Part shown: piece by piece, positions 32,485 to 42,772 of the stretch
Layout of the letters: every line of letters begins with the position of its first letter
How positions within the stretch are numbered: the stretch's first letter is position 1
NCBI GenBank assembly: GCA_944323955.1
Contig: CALUUK010000005.1
Span: 62,001 to 126,000, forward strand
Length of the DNA: 64,000 nt
Origin: Candidatus Gastranaerophilales bacterium
GTDB lineage: Bacteria; Cyanobacteriota; Vampirovibrionia; Gastranaerophilales; Gastranaerophilaceae
Direction of reading: 5' to 3'
Translations under genes and position numbers: made by a program
The notes under the pieces: generated by a model
The model's database searches: none
The model's input: the letters and a program-made list of their open reading frames with translations, nothing else
What the model was told of the DNA's origin: nothing

Positions 32485-33326
32485 CGGGCAAGTTCCATTC
32501 TTCGTTTTTCTTTTATAAGTTCATCATAAATCCACTCGGGGATGAAGTTTTTACCGAGAATGACATTCCCGTTCAGCGGATTTGGTGCATGAAAATCCGA
32601 ACCGCCCGTTACAATAAGCCCGTATTTTTCAGCTAATGTTGAAAAATATTCTATAATAGCCGGAGAATGTTTTCTGTGGTAGGCTTCGAGCCCCCTCAAG
32701 CCGAAATTCATCATTTCTTTTGTAAGATTATCTGCAATATCTACATCATAAGGATGTGCAAAAACGGGGATGCCTCCTGCATCATAAATAACTTCGACGG
32801 CATCAAACGGGCTTACTGTTTTTCTTTGGACATATACGTTTGAATCATCATTAATATATTTATTATATGCTTCTATAACGCTTGAAGTTCCGCCTGCATT
32901 TGTAATTGCTTTTGCGATATGCGGACGCCCGATACTTCCGCCTTGGGCAACTTGTTTCACTATGTTATCAAAAGGAATTTTAATTCCTTCTTTTTTTGCG
33001 AGCAGCGTAAGTATTTCTTTTGTTTGTTTTGTACGTGCCTGCTGCTGGGTTTTGAGCAGTTTTTGGAAATCGCTGTTATTTAAATCCATAAAATAACCCA
33101 GTATATGTACTTCATAGCCTTTGTAGAGTGTATTAATTTCAACTCCCGGAATAATTTCAAGAGATTTATCATTTGCATATTCAACAGCGAGATTGTATGA
33201 CAAAATATTGTCGTGATCTGTGATTGCAATCGCGCCAAGTCCTGCATCTATTGCGGTATCGACAATTTTTTCAGGTGAAAAAACGCCATCCGAATAGGAT
33301 GTGTGGATATGTAAATCGACTTTCAC
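32481..33326 (-). CDS. PHP-domain phosphoesterase
   Basis: 281 residues of the PHP metal-dependent phosphatase family (COG0613, which includes RNase AM/YciV-like exonucleases and 3',5'-nucleoside bisphosphate phosphatases). Seen: VDLHIHTSYSDGVFSPEKIVD, AITDHDN, GVEINT, PVFAHPYDVD and the late GSDFHAPN, supplying the metal His/Asp set. GTG start after GAGGA. Its place behind RNase Y and YmdB suits a role in RNA or nucleotide turnover; that is inference. Confidence 0.88.
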   Translation of the reverse strand: MKVDLHIHTSYSDGVFSPEKIVDTAIDAGLGAIAITDHDNILSYNLAVEYANDKSLEIIPGVEINTLYKGYEVHILGYFMDLNNSDFQKLLKTQQQARTKQTKEILTLLAKKEGIKIPFDNIVKQVAQGGSIGRPHIAKAITNAGGTSSVIEAYNKYINDDSNVYVQRKTVSPFDAVEVIYDAGGIPVFAHPYDVDIADNLTKEMMNFGLRGLEAYHRKHSPAIIEYFSTLAEKYGLIVTGGSDFHAPNPLNGNVILGKNFIPEWIYDELIKEKRRMELAR

Positions 33327-33330
33327 TTCC

Positions 33331-34158
33331 TCATCCTTTCATAATAATATTTTCCTCACTAACATTCATTTGTACGTTAATTCTTTTTATTGCTTCGGTT
33401 TTACCGGTTAAAACATCAACGGTAACAATTACACCGTTAATCTGGTTTTTACCCGAAGCTGCAACTTCAAGTCTTTCGGGGATTGATGTTAAGAGACGTT
33501 TTACCGAGGTTTCGTATTCCATTCCTATAACGCCTTCCGAATCTCCGCAAAAACCGGCGTCAGTTATATATCCGCAGCAATTTTCATATATTCTTTCATC
33601 TGCGGTCTGAACATGTGTATGGGTGCCGAAAATACCGGTAACTCCCATTTTTGCAAAATATTTTGCCATACATATTTTTTCTGCGCTTGCTTCCGCATGA
33701 ATATCAATAATAATTACGGGAGTTTCTTCTTTTATTTCATTTACTGCGTTTTGAAGAATTTCCCATGGTGAATCCACAAGTCCCATAAATGTTCTGCCGA
33801 GAACATTTATTACTCCGATTTTAAGTCCGTTTTTTTCTATAATGCCATAGCCTTTTCCGCGGGTGCCGCCGGGATAATTAATCGGTCTTATAAGTTTATC
33901 CGCTTCATCTATATATTCAAAAATTTCCCGTTTGTCCCAGATATGGTTGCCGGAAGTGAGGCAGTCTATACCGCATTCCAAAAGCTCATTATAATTCTTC
34001 CTTGTTAAACCGAATCCATGGGATGCGTTTTCGGCATTTGCTATAATAAAATCGGGTTTATTTTCTTTTAAAGAGGCAATATAATTTTTAACAGCCCATC
34101 TGCCGGGTCTGCCGACTATATCGCCTAAAAACATAACAGTTATTTTATTTGTCATCAC
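33331..34158 (-). CDS. ymdB: YmdB-family metallophosphoesterase
   Basis: 275 residues; 2',3'-cyclic nucleotide phosphodiesterase family (TIGR00282) known in Bacillus subtilis, where ymdB follows rny as here. Motifs: [55 protein letters not shown] and [14 protein letters not shown], all metal ligands. It starts 4 bp inside the rny end. The family affects biofilm and stress behaviour in Firmicutes; here only the enzymatic class is safe. Confidence 0.93.
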   Translation of the reverse strand: MMTNKITVMFLGDIVGRPGRWAVKNYIASLKENKPDFIIANAENASHGFGLTRKNYNELLECGIDCLTSGNHIWDKREIFEYIDEADKLIRPINYPGGTRGKGYGIIEKNGLKIGVINVLGRTFMGLVDSPWEILQNAVNEIKEETPVIIIDIHAEASAEKICMAKYFAKMGVTGIFGTHTHVQTADERIYENCCGYITDAGFCGDSEGVIGMEYETSVKRLLTSIPERLEVAASGKNQINGVIVTVDVLTGKTEAIKRINVQMNVSEENIIMKG

Positions 34159-35702
34159 TTCGCAATTTCTGTTGTTCTGATTTCTCTTACAACAGTAACT
34201 CTGATTTGTCCCGGATAATCAAGTTCTTCTTCTATACGTTTTGCGATATCTCTTGCCAATCTTGTACTTGCAAGGTCATCAAATTTATCGGGCTGAACAA
34301 CAACACGGATTTCACGACCTGCCTGAACAGCGAATGATTGTTTAATACCTTCATAACTTAAAGCAATTTCTTCAAGTTTTTGTAATCTTTTTATATATAT
34401 TTCAAGAGTATCACGTCTTGAACCGGGTCTGCCCGCCGAAATGGCATCGGCTAACTTTACGAGTACTGCTTCAATTGTATTTGCCGTAACATCATCGTGG
34501 TGAGCTTCAATGGCATGAATAATTTCTTCTTTTTCACCGTATTTTCTTGCAAGTTCGACGCCCAGCTCTATATGTGTACCTTCTTGTGTTTGGTCAATCG
34601 CTTTTCCTATATCGTGCAAAAGTCCCGCTCTTTTTGCCACTTTGACATTTGCCCCGATTTCGGCTGCAATCATACCTGCAATATGCCCTACTTCTAATGA
34701 ATGCTGCAGCACATTTTGACCGTAGCTTGTTCTGTAATACAGTCTTCCTAATGTTTTAATCAGTTCCTTGTTAAGGTTCATTATGCCCATTTCCATTGCG
34801 GCATTTTCACCTTCTTTTTTAATCTTATTTTCAATTTCCTGACGTGATTTTTCAACCATTTCTTCAATGCGAACAGGGTGAATACGTCCGTCCGAAACCA
34901 GTTTCTCAAGTGCTAACTTGGCTATTTCTCTTCTTACCGGATCAAAACATGAAAGTACGACGGCCTCAGGTGTATCATCTATTATTAAATCGACTCCCGT
35001 AAGTGTTTCGAGTGTTCTTATGTTTCTTCCTTCACGGCCGATTATTCTGCCTTTCATTTCATCTGACGGAAGGTTTACGGAAGTTACCGTTGATTCGACA
35101 ACCTGATCTATTACGCATCTTTGCATAACTGTTGTCAATATTTCTTTAGCTTTTTCATCCGCAATTTCTCTTATATGATTTTCATTTTCTCTGATAAGAT
35201 TATTTGCTTCCTGCTGAAGATCTACTTTTAATTGTTCAAGAAGCAGATGTTTTGCTTCTTCCGATGTAAGTCCCGAAATTCTTTCGAGTTCTTCAATCTG
35301 TTTTTGTATTTGTTCTGCCAGATAGTCTTCTTTATCAAGCAATTCATCTTTTTTCTTTGCAAGTTCCTGTTCTTTGTTTGCCACTTGAAGTTCTTTATCT
35401 TCAAGCTGTTCTTCTTTTTTTGTTAATTTTGATTCAAGTCTTGAAAGTTCTTGTCTTCTTTCTTTCATTTCCTCTTGAAATTTATCGACATCTTTTTGTA
35501 CTGCTTCTTTCGCTGCAATCATGGCTTCTTTTTTATAAAGACTGTTTCTTTCTTCCATACTTTCAAGAAATGATGCTTTTTCTTTTTGTTCTTTTCTCGA
35601 ACTGACGAAAAAAATACATATAACGGCAATAAATCCCAAAAGCAGAATGATAGTATTAATATCTATATTAATTGTCCTATACCTCGTTCTTCCCAAGGGC
35701 AC
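34155..35702 (-). CDS. rny: Ribonuclease Y
   Basis: Membrane-tethered endonuclease that starts mRNA decay. 515 residues: membrane helix (about 14-33), long coiled coil (35-155, repeated Lys/Glu heptads), KH domain with [30 protein letters not shown], and HD domain with [11 protein letters not shown] and HHDDV. The start is uncertain: the frame opens with GTG at 35702 and there is no ATG before the membrane helix. A GAGG lies 9 bp before an in-frame ATT (35672), and neither GTG nor TTG has a good ribosome site. Confidence 0.95.
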   Translation of the reverse strand: MPLGRTRYRTINIDINTIILLLGFIAVICIFFVSSRKEQKEKASFLESMEERNSLYKKEAMIAAKEAVQKDVDKFQEEMKERRQELSRLESKLTKKEEQLEDKELQVANKEQELAKKKDELLDKEDYLAEQIQKQIEELERISGLTSEEAKHLLLEQLKVDLQQEANNLIRENENHIREIADEKAKEILTTVMQRCVIDQVVESTVTSVNLPSDEMKGRIIGREGRNIRTLETLTGVDLIIDDTPEAVVLSCFDPVRREIAKLALEKLVSDGRIHPVRIEEMVEKSRQEIENKIKKEGENAAMEMGIMNLNKELIKTLGRLYYRTSYGQNVLQHSLEVGHIAGMIAAEIGANVKVAKRAGLLHDIGKAIDQTQEGTHIELGVELARKYGEKEEIIHAIEAHHDDVTANTIEAVLVKLADAISAGRPGSRRDTLEIYIKRLQKLEEIALSYEGIKQSFAVQAGREIRVVVQPDKFDDLASTRLARDIAKRIEEELDYPGQIRVTVVREIRTTEIAK

Positions 35703-35851
35703 GGAAAAATGTGCACCTTTATCTATTCAATATATATTAATGCTTTTATTTATTCATTTTATATAAAAAATAATTATTATTACTCATAGTAGTAATGATA
35801 CCATACACGAGTAATATTTAACAACCTTTTTTATAATTTTGAATTTTTTAC

Positions 35852-35880
35852 TTTACATAAAAATTTTTTTATATTATAGT
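35852..35880 (+). promoter_or_regulatory. Promoter of tRNA-Leu
   Basis: TTTACA, 17-bp spacer, TATAGT; start about 10 bp before the mature tRNA. Confidence 0.6.
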
Positions 35881-35896
35881 TCTGGTTAAAGCGTAA

Positions 35897-35982
35897 GCCT
35901 TGGTGGCGGAAGTGGTAGACGCGTTGGACTTAAAATCCAATCAGGGTCAAACCTGGTGCCGGTTCAAGTCCGGCCCAAGGCA
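35897..35982 (+). tRNA. tRNA-Leu (anticodon UAA)
   Basis: 86 nt. Acceptor stem GCCTTGG / CCAAGGC with discriminator A. Anticodon stem TTGGA / TCCAA encloses CTTAAAA (anticodon TAA). There is a long variable arm as in class II tRNAs, and T-arm GCCGG-TTCAAGT-CCGGC. The CCA end is not encoded. Confidence 0.96.
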
Positions 35983-35989
35983 AATTTTC

Positions 35990-36014
35990 AGACACTCTGT
36001 TGAGTGTCTTTTTT
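35990..36014 (+). terminator. Terminator of tRNA-Leu
   Basis: AGACACTC / GAGTGTCT perfect stem, 4-nt loop, T-run. Confidence 0.88.
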
Positions 36015-36028
36015 ATTGGCTTTTAATT

Positions 36029-36607
36029 TTATAAATTTTCTTCTATCCATTTAAGCATAGGAATTAGGGCATTTGCGCGGTGAGAGATTTTATTTTTTTC
36101 TTCTTCCGGTAATTCTGCCATTGTTTTGTTATATTCGGGAATGAAAAACACGGGGTCAAAACCGAAGCCGTTTGAGCCTTTTGCGCAATCATCAATATAA
36201 CCGAATACTTTTCCTGTTTCGCTATGGAGGGTTTTTCCTTGCGCGTCAACAAGCACCATAGAGCATATAAAATGTGCACCGCGCCAATCATAGGGTACAT
36301 CTTTCATTTCATTTAAAAGTTTTTCGATTTTTTCTTTCTGCGTGGGAGCATATCTTGCGGAATACAATCCGGGCCGGCCTTCAAGCGCGTCAACACATAA
36401 TCCCGAGTCATCGGCAAGACAGTATGTTTTTGTAATTTTACTTGCTTCAACTGCTTTTATTGCTGCATTTTCTTTAAAAGTGCTGCCGTTTTCCACAGGG
36501 TTAAAATCACCTTTTATCACGTCAAAAATTATATTCGGATTTTTATTTATTGCATTAATTTCTTCTAATTTATGCGGATTAGATGTTGCGAGTATAATTT
36601 TAATCAT
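36029..36607 (-). CDS. rdgB: XTP/dITP diphosphatase (RdgB/HAM1)
   Basis: House-cleaning pyrophosphatase that removes non-canonical purine NTPs. 192 residues starting MIKIILATSNPHKLEEI, with ENAAIKAVEASK, LADDSGLCVDALEGRPGLYSARYA, GSNGFGFDPVFFIPEYNKTMAELPEEEKNKISHRANAL, the complete family signature. I chose the ATG at 36607, 1 bp after the uppS stop; the frame extends further up but only as uppS shadow. Confidence 0.95.
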   Translation of the reverse strand: MIKIILATSNPHKLEEINAINKNPNIIFDVIKGDFNPVENGSTFKENAAIKAVEASKITKTYCLADDSGLCVDALEGRPGLYSARYAPTQKEKIEKLLNEMKDVPYDWRGAHFICSMVLVDAQGKTLHSETGKVFGYIDDCAKGSNGFGFDPVFFIPEYNKTMAELPEEEKNKISHRANALIPMLKWIEENL

Positions 36608-36608
36608 A

Positions 36609-37352
36609 TTATTTACCAAATCTTCTTTGTCTTTTATTAAAATCCAAAATGGCATCGGCAAGCGCTTCTTTGTCAAAATCAGGCCAGAAGGTATCGGTTA
36701 CATAAATTTCGGTATAAGCTGCCTGCCAAAGCAGGTAATTGCTTATTCTTTTTTCACCGCCCGTTCTTATTAAAAGTGCGGGGTCGGGAATATTATTGGT
36801 GTATAAATTTTCTTCTACTGTTTTTTCGGTAATTTCTTCGGGAGAAAGTTCCCCGTTTTTTATTTTTTGTGCAATACGTTTCATTGCGTTTGTTATTTCA
36901 AGACGCGAACCGTAATTAAATGCTATTTGAAGATTCAATGTTTTATTGTTTATGGTTTCTTTTTCGCCGAATTCAATCACCTGTTTAATATCATCCGATA
37001 AAGAGGTTCTGTCGCCTATAAAACTTAGTTTTATGTCGTTTTTATTAAATTCCGGGACTTCATCAACAATTGTTTTTGCAAGCAGAGCCATTAAAAAATC
37101 CACTTCATCTTTCTGCCTGTTCCAATTTTCCGTTGAGAAAGCATAAACAGTAAGATATTTAACTCCAAATTCAGAGCAGGCTTTAAGAATGGTTCTCAAC
37201 GATTCCACACCTTTTTTATGACCTGCTGCGGAGGGAAGAAGTTTATTTTTTGCCCAGCGGCGGTTTCCGTCCATGATAATCGCTATATGCTGCAGATTAG
37301 TATTTTTAACAATTGTTTGAATTTCTTCCGTTGAATTTTGTATTTTTAACAT
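36609..37352 (-). CDS. uppS: Undecaprenyl diphosphate synthase
   Basis: Makes the C55 lipid carrier for cell-wall and polysaccharide synthesis. 247 residues: HIAIIMDGNRRWAKNKLL (catalytic Asp and Arg), GHKKGVESLRTIL, TVYAFSTENWNR, LQIAFNYGSRLEI and DPALLIRTGGEKRISNYLLWQAAYTEIYV. Length and motifs are standard. AAGG precedes the ATG; rdgB follows directly on the same transcript. Confidence 0.96.
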   Translation of the reverse strand: MLKIQNSTEEIQTIVKNTNLQHIAIIMDGNRRWAKNKLLPSAAGHKKGVESLRTILKACSEFGVKYLTVYAFSTENWNRQKDEVDFLMALLAKTIVDEVPEFNKNDIKLSFIGDRTSLSDDIKQVIEFGEKETINNKTLNLQIAFNYGSRLEITNAMKRIAQKIKNGELSPEEITEKTVEENLYTNNIPDPALLIRTGGEKRISNYLLWQAAYTEIYVTDTFWPDFDKEALADAILDFNKRQRRFGK

Positions 37353-37449
37353 ATTACCTTGCCGCCGGGATAATCTATAATAGTCATGGTATCACAAATA
37401 AAAAGGTGAGAGAATATTATTGTTAATTTTTGCTCCTAAAGAGTGTTTG

Positions 37450-37458
37450 TGTTACAAT
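37450..37458 (+). promoter_or_regulatory. Extended -10 promoter of gyrA operon
   Basis: TGTTACAAT (TGn plus TACAAT) gives a start near 37465 and a leader of about 80 nt to the TTG start of gyrA. Confidence 0.5.
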
Positions 37459-37546
37459 ATGGGTATCATGAATACAATTCATGCTTGAGTGAGAGGAGCG
37501 GCATTGCTGCTGCCGAATAAAGAAAAGCTATAAAAGGGGTATTGTT

Positions 37547-40108
37547 TTGGCTCAACAGAATTTTTTTGAGGATGGAAAGATAGTTCCCGTTAATATCAGG
37601 GAACAAATGAAACAATGTTATATAGATTACGCAATGTCGGTTATTATAGGTCGTGCGCTTCCTGATGTGCGCGACGGATTAAAACCCGTTCACAGACGTA
37701 TTCTTTTTGCTATGAATGAACTTGGTATGGCACCTGATAAACCGTTTAAAAAATGTGCGAGAATCGTCGGTGAAGTTTTGGGTAAATATCACCCGCACGG
37801 TGATACTGCAGTTTATGAATCTTTGGTTCGTATGGCACAGGATTTCTCTACAAGATATCTGACCGTAGACGGGCATGGAAACTTCGGCTCGGTAGACGGC
37901 GACGGCGCCGCAGCTATGAGGTATACCGAAGCAAGAATGCATAAAATTACAACCTCTATGCTTGCTGATATTGATTGTGAAACGGTTGATTTCGTGCCGA
38001 ACTTTGACGGTTCTTTGGAAGAACCGTCCGTACTTCCGGTCCGCCTTCCCATGCTTTTGTTAAACGGAGTTTCAGGTATTGCCGTAGGTATGGCGACAAA
38101 TGTTCCGCCGCATAATTTATGTGAAATAGTTGACGGTACAATTGCTTTAATTGATAACCCGAATTTAACCACGGATGAATTGATGCATTATGTTAAAGGT
38201 CCTGATTTCCCCACAGGCGCAAGTATTATCGGAGTTTCCGAAATAAGGAAAGCATATGAAACGGGCAGAGGCTCTATTAAAATGTCTGCAATTTCTTCTT
38301 TTGAAGAAATTCCTGCAGGCGGCGGACGCCAGGGCAGAACCGCTATTGTTATTACCGAAATTCCTTATCAGGTTAACAAAGCTGTTTTGATTACTAAAAT
38401 TGCGGAACTTGTCAGAGATAAGAGAATTGAAGGCATATCCGATATCCGTGATGAATCCGACAGGGAAGGTATGCGTATTGTTATTGAACTTAAACGTGAC
38501 GCTAAACCCGATGTTGTCAGAAATAATTTGTATAAATATACCCAGTTAACAGCAACTTTCGGTGTGAATATGCTTGCTCTTGTCGGCCAACAGCCCAGAT
38601 TAATGAATTTGCTTGAAGTTTTAACCGAATTTATTGAGCACAGGGTTGAAATTATTACAAGAAGAACTCTGTTCTTCCTTAAAAAAGCTAAAATGAGAGC
38701 TCATATTTTAGAAGGTTTATTAATTGCTCTTGCAAGTTTGGATGATGTTATTGAACTTATTAAGAAATCTAAAACGGCCGATGACGCAAGAGTCGGCTTA
38801 ATGTCTAGATTCGGACTCGATGTTGACCAGGCTAATGCAATCCTTGAAATGCAGTTAAGACGTTTGACAGGTTTGGAACAGGATAAAATCAAAGCTGAAT
38901 ATGATGAATTAAAGAAGAAAATTTTCGAATATGAAGAAATTCTTGCGGATAGAAATAAAGTTCTTTCAATCATTAAAAAAGAACTTAACGAAGATAAAGA
39001 AAAATACGGCGATGACAGAAAAACACAAATTTTGCCCGAAGCTGATGAAATGACAATTGAAGACCTGACGCCGAATATTGCCATGGCTGTGTTTATAACA
39101 CGCCAGGGATATATCAAGCGTATTTCTTTAGATACTTTTGAGCGCCAAAATCGTGCAACACGCGGAAAAGGCGGTATAAAAACAAAAGAAGATGATGATG
39201 TCGGACACTTCTTTACCGCAATGATGCACGATAAAGTATTGTTCTTCTCAAGTAAAGGTACGGTATACAGCTTAAATGTTTATGATTTCCCCGAAGGCTC
39301 AAGACAGGCAAAAGGTCTGCCTATTATCAACGTTCTGCCGCTTGAACAGGATGAACAAATTACTGCCGTTGTTCCCGTATCAAACTTTGATCCCGAGTCT
39401 AATCTTATAATGCTTACAAAGAAAGGTTATATCAAGAGAATAGGACTTGATAATTTCGCAAATATAAGAAAGAACGGTATTATAGCTATCGGGCTTGAAG
39501 AAGGCGACACTCTAAACTGGGTAAAACAGGCTAATAATACTGATGAAGTCTTTATCGCAACAAGCTGCGGTATGGCTATAAGATTTGCCATAGATGATTT
39601 AAGACCTTTAGGCAGAAGTGCAAGAGGTGTTAACTCTATGAAACTTAGAGCGGGTGATACAATCATAGGCTGTGATATTATTCCGAGAAACTTTGATGCT
39701 GACTTGCTGGTTGTTACATCTGACGGATTCGGAAAACGTTCTAAAATGTCGGAATTCAGAGCACAAAACAGAGGCGGTATAGGACTGATTGCAACTAAAT
39801 TTAAATCTGCTGCTTCAAGACTTGTTGCTTTAACTGTCGTTGAAGAAACGGATGAAATTATGGTTGTAACTCAAAACGGTATCGTTACAAGAATAAAAGC
39901 AAGCGATATTTCACGTCAGGGAAGACCTGCAACAGGCGTAAGAATACAAAACTTAATGGAAAATGACTCCGTTATGGCCGTTAATAAGATTGTTTCAACA
40001 GAAACAAAGGAATCCGTAACCGAAGACGATATGATGGATACTGTTGAAGAAGCAATCCAGAATAAACTTGGAGATATTGATAATGAACAAAATAATATCG
40101 ACGAATAA
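37547..40108 (+). CDS. gyrA: DNA gyrase subunit A
   Basis: Breaks and rejoins DNA in the type II topoisomerase gyrase. 853 residues: N-terminal catalytic domain with active-site Tyr126 (AMRYTEARM), quinolone-resistance region [17 protein letters not shown], tower and coiled-coil gate, and six-bladed C-terminal domain with a GyrA-box-like [10 protein letters not shown] and an acidic tail. TTG start after AAAGGGG. At the position equivalent to E. coli Ser83 it has Thr87, and Glu91 in place of Asp87. ParC is unlikely because the GyrA-box is present. gyrB is not in the window. Confidence 0.96.
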   Translation: MAQQNFFEDGKIVPVNIREQMKQCYIDYAMSVIIGRALPDVRDGLKPVHRRILFAMNELGMAPDKPFKKCARIVGEVLGKYHPHGDTAVYESLVRMAQDFSTRYLTVDGHGNFGSVDGDGAAAMRYTEARMHKITTSMLADIDCETVDFVPNFDGSLEEPSVLPVRLPMLLLNGVSGIAVGMATNVPPHNLCEIVDGTIALIDNPNLTTDELMHYVKGPDFPTGASIIGVSEIRKAYETGRGSIKMSAISSFEEIPAGGGRQGRTAIVITEIPYQVNKAVLITKIAELVRDKRIEGISDIRDESDREGMRIVIELKRDAKPDVVRNNLYKYTQLTATFGVNMLALVGQQPRLMNLLEVLTEFIEHRVEIITRRTLFFLKKAKMRAHILEGLLIALASLDDVIELIKKSKTADDARVGLMSRFGLDVDQANAILEMQLRRLTGLEQDKIKAEYDELKKKIFEYEEILADRNKVLSIIKKELNEDKEKYGDDRKTQILPEADEMTIEDLTPNIAMAVFITRQGYIKRISLDTFERQNRATRGKGGIKTKEDDDVGHFFTAMMHDKVLFFSSKGTVYSLNVYDFPEGSRQAKGLPIINVLPLEQDEQITAVVPVSNFDPESNLIMLTKKGYIKRIGLDNFANIRKNGIIAIGLEEGDTLNWVKQANNTDEVFIATSCGMAIRFAIDDLRPLGRSARGVNSMKLRAGDTIIGCDIIPRNFDADLLVVTSDGFGKRSKMSEFRAQNRGGIGLIATKFKSAASRLVALTVVEETDEIMVVTQNGIVTRIKASDISRQGRPATGVRIQNLMENDSVMAVNKIVSTETKESVTEDDMMDTVEEAIQNKLGDIDNEQNNIDE

Positions 40109-40457
40109 AGCACCAAAAGCAATAGGGCCGTATTCGCAGGCGTATCTTTGCGGCAATACTCTTTATTGCTCGGGTCAGATTGCAATAAATCCCGAAACTA
40201 ATGAGTTTGTTGATGCAGGTATAGAAGCGCAGACAAATCAGGTGCTTAATAATATAAAAGGACTTCTGGAAGCTGCGGGTTTTACTTTTGCCGATGTTGT
40301 CAAAACAACTTGCTTTCTTGCCGATATGAAATATTTTTCGGTATTTAATTCAATATACGAAACCGCGTTTATTTCAAAACCCGCGCGCTCATGTGTTGCG
40401 GCTAAGGATTTACCTAAAGGCGCACTTGTGGAAATAGAAGTTATTGCGGTTAAATAA
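40083..40457 (+). CDS. ridA: RidA family enamine/imine deaminase
   Basis: Hydrolyses reactive 2-aminoacrylate-type enamines formed by PLP enzymes. 124 residues: [45 protein letters not shown] and [22 protein letters not shown], with the substrate-binding Arg and catalytic Glu in the usual places. It starts inside the gyrA 3' end (26-bp overlap) after GGAG, which suggests translational coupling. Confidence 0.95.
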   Translation: MNKIISTNKAPKAIGPYSQAYLCGNTLYCSGQIAINPETNEFVDAGIEAQTNQVLNNIKGLLEAAGFTFADVVKTTCFLADMKYFSVFNSIYETAFISKPARSCVAAKDLPKGALVEIEVIAVK

Positions 40458-40903
40458 TGAAGGCAGTTATCCAAAGAGTAAAAAATGCTTCCGTTACAAT
40501 TGATGATGAACTTTTTAGTTCAATCAATAAGGGATATCTTGTTTTATTCGGCGTAGAAAAAGGTGATACAAAAGAACAGGCCGATTGGCTTTGTAATAAA
40601 ATATCAAATTTGCGTTGTTTTTCGGATGAAAACGGAAAAATGAATTTATCAATAAAAGATGTGCAGGGTGAAATGCTTATAGTATCACAATTTACACTTT
40701 GCGGAGATATTAAAAAAGGCACGCGCCCTTCTTTTGATAATGCAATGAAACCTGATGATGCAAATATGATGTATGAGTATTTTGTTTCAAAAACAAAAGA
40801 ACAAAATATTCCCGTTAAAACAGGGGTATTTGCCGCCCATATGGAGGTAAATCTCTTAAATGACGGGCCTGTAACTTTTATAATCGAGGCGCCAAAAGTA
40901 TAA
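40457..40903 (+). CDS. dtd: D-aminoacyl-tRNA deacylase
   Basis: Removes D-amino acids and glycine mischarged on tRNAs. 148 residues: [18 protein letters not shown], the catalytic SQFTLCGDIKKGTRPSF (SQxTL motif) and the cross-subunit NDGPVTFIIEA (Gly-Pro motif). It starts at the last base of the ridA stop codon (TAATG), so the two are coupled. Confidence 0.97.
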   Translation: MKAVIQRVKNASVTIDDELFSSINKGYLVLFGVEKGDTKEQADWLCNKISNLRCFSDENGKMNLSIKDVQGEMLIVSQFTLCGDIKKGTRPSFDNAMKPDDANMMYEYFVSKTKEQNIPVKTGVFAAHMEVNLLNDGPVTFIIEAPKV

Positions 40904-42190
40904 ATGATTTCAAGAATTAATAAATATATTATAAGTTTATTAAATCTTCCCGAAATAATATTTATAATTATTGCATTTATTTTCGGCAGTATATTTTTAT
41001 TTCTTACGCCGCCGGGGTGTGTACCTGATGAGCCTTGTCATATGTATAGAAGCTGTGATGTGGCATCGGGACACTTAATAAGTGAAATAAGACCCGAACT
41101 CAGACCTTATGATGATGTTTTATCAAAAATTCTGGCAGAGCGTTTTCCCAATGATAATCTGCATTTTGCAATGAGGTATTCACCTGTAATGTATTTCGCT
41201 CCCGCAGTTGGAATAAAAGCAGGGAATATGGTTTTTGATAACGGCTTATCGATTTTTTATTCCGGAAGATTTTTCAGTCTGCTTTTTTATATTGTTCTTA
41301 TTGCAGCGGCAATAAGAATTACTCCCGTATTTAAATATCCGTTTATGTTTACGGCATTGCTGCCAATGTCATTGTTTTTAGGGATGAGTTATAACGCCGA
41401 TTCATTCGGTATCGCTTTTACTTTCTTACTTTTCGCATATCTGTTCAGGTTAATGTTTTCTAAAGAAGGTATAAATAATAAACAGTCAGGCATACTGGGT
41501 TTCCTTTCCGTTACGGGAGCTCTGGCAAAAGGTTTAATATATCCCGTATTTTTGTACTTTTTTCTGCCGATTAAGAAACATAAATTTAAGATATTGTTCT
41601 TTTTGCTGTTTATAACCTTTATTGCCTTTTATTATTCGAGTAATTATTTAAACTTTATAAATACAAATCATACCTGTGAAGTAATTAATGATAAATCTTA
41701 TATTTTGCATTATCCTCTTCGTACATTAAATGCTGTTATAATGACTACAAAAGAAAAAGGATATATTTATGTACAGCAATTGATAGGCTATTTAGGGTGG
41801 CTTTCAGTTCCGATACCTGAAGCTGTCTGCAGAAGAACAATTCTGGTATTTTGTTTGATGCTTTTGGTTCTTCGGGAAAATATTAAAGTTAATATAAAAA
41901 TATTTTCGGGAATTTTCTTTCTGTTGTTTTATTTTTTGATTTTATATATGGAACTAATAACCTGGACACCTGTCGGTAAGACAATAATAGAGGGGGTTCA
42001 GGGCAGATATTTTATACCTCTTTTGCCTTTTGTTATGCTTGCTTTTCCGTCTTTCAAATTAAATCTTGGTGAACATTGGAAGTATTTATTTAAAGCATTT
42101 ATAATATTTTTTATAATAAATCTTCTTTACGTATCATGCTTAGGACTTGAGACTTATTATTATGAATTAAATATAAATAATTTTATGTAA
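40904..42190 (+). CDS. DUF2142 membrane protein
   Basis: 428-residue integral membrane protein with about 9-11 hydrophobic helices. Its first loop, TPPGCVPDEPCHMYRSCDVASGHL, matches the DUF2142 hallmark (P-x-x-PDEP-x-H), a family related to GT-C-fold membrane glycosyltransferases, and SPVMYFAPAVGIKAG follows. It likely uses a lipid-linked sugar donor at the outer face of the inner membrane (inference). It begins the base after the dtd stop and ends the gyrA operon. Confidence 0.82.
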   Translation: MISRINKYIISLLNLPEIIFIIIAFIFGSIFLFLTPPGCVPDEPCHMYRSCDVASGHLISEIRPELRPYDDVLSKILAERFPNDNLHFAMRYSPVMYFAPAVGIKAGNMVFDNGLSIFYSGRFFSLLFYIVLIAAAIRITPVFKYPFMFTALLPMSLFLGMSYNADSFGIAFTFLLFAYLFRLMFSKEGINNKQSGILGFLSVTGALAKGLIYPVFLYFFLPIKKHKFKILFFLLFITFIAFYYSSNYLNFINTNHTCEVINDKSYILHYPLRTLNAVIMTTKEKGYIYVQQLIGYLGWLSVPIPEAVCRRTILVFCLMLLVLRENIKVNIKIFSGIFFLLFYFLILYMELITWTPVGKTIIEGVQGRYFIPLLPFVMLAFPSFKLNLGEHWKYLFKAFIIFFIINLLYVSCLGLETYYYELNINNFM

Positions 42191-42304
42191 TAAAAATTTG
42201 TTTCAAAAAATAAAACAAAAAATTTTATTTTCATTTTTTTATTATAATGGTTAAGTAATCAAATTATTTTTTATTTTGATAAAAAACAATTAAGGAAATG
42301 TAAA

Positions 42305-42532
42305 ATGAATATATCACCGATAAGCATAAATATAGGCAGTGTAGATAAAGCTGCTGCGGACGCACGAAATTATATTCCGACAACAGTTCGTCATAATTCT
42401 CTTGCTGATATGGAATTTAATATAATAGCAGATACCATAAGATGCCAGAATTTGAAAAATCAAATGAATGTCAGACTTATGAATTTAAGAAAAAGTCTTA
42501 ACAGATGTATGGCTATGAATTTATATAAATAA
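42305..42532 (+). CDS. Small basic protein of unknown function
   Basis: 75 residues, MNISPISINIGSVDKAAADARNYIP then a helical Arg/Asn/Met-rich half (RCQNLKNQMNVRLMNLRKSLNRCMAM, in two pieces). No signal or membrane helix. AAGGAAA ribosome site 6 bp before ATG and a terminator after support a real gene. No family recognised. Confidence 0.7.
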   Translation: MNISPISINIGSVDKAAADARNYIPTTVRHNSLADMEFNIIADTIRCQNLKNQMNVRLMNLRKSLNRCMAMNLYK

Positions 42533-42553
42533 AATAAAAAACATAAAAAATAT

Positions 42554-42585
42554 AAAAAGAGAACCAAATACGGTTCTCTTTTTTG
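42554..42585 (+). terminator. Terminator of 42305 gene
   Basis: AAAAAGAGAACC / GGTTCTCTTTTT stem with 6-nt loop. Confidence 0.9.
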
Positions 42586-42772
42586 TTGCCTTAAAAAAAA
42601 ATATCATTAAATATATATTGCGGCAGGTATGATTTCCCAATAAAAAAGCTGATTCGGATAAAGTTTTATAATATTTTGTTAACAAAACTTAATATTATAA
42701 CATCCGCAAACTAAAGTTCATGCCAAACAGGTCGATAACATGAGCAGAGTAACAATCAGAATGGAGAGAACA

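Noticed and set aside
42740-42772. Earlier ATG for the 42773 protein
   Set aside because: Only a weak AGG precedes it, whereas ATG 42773 has GGAGA at 5 bp and starts the MGLAASQARF segment I associate with this family; the earlier start is not excluded.
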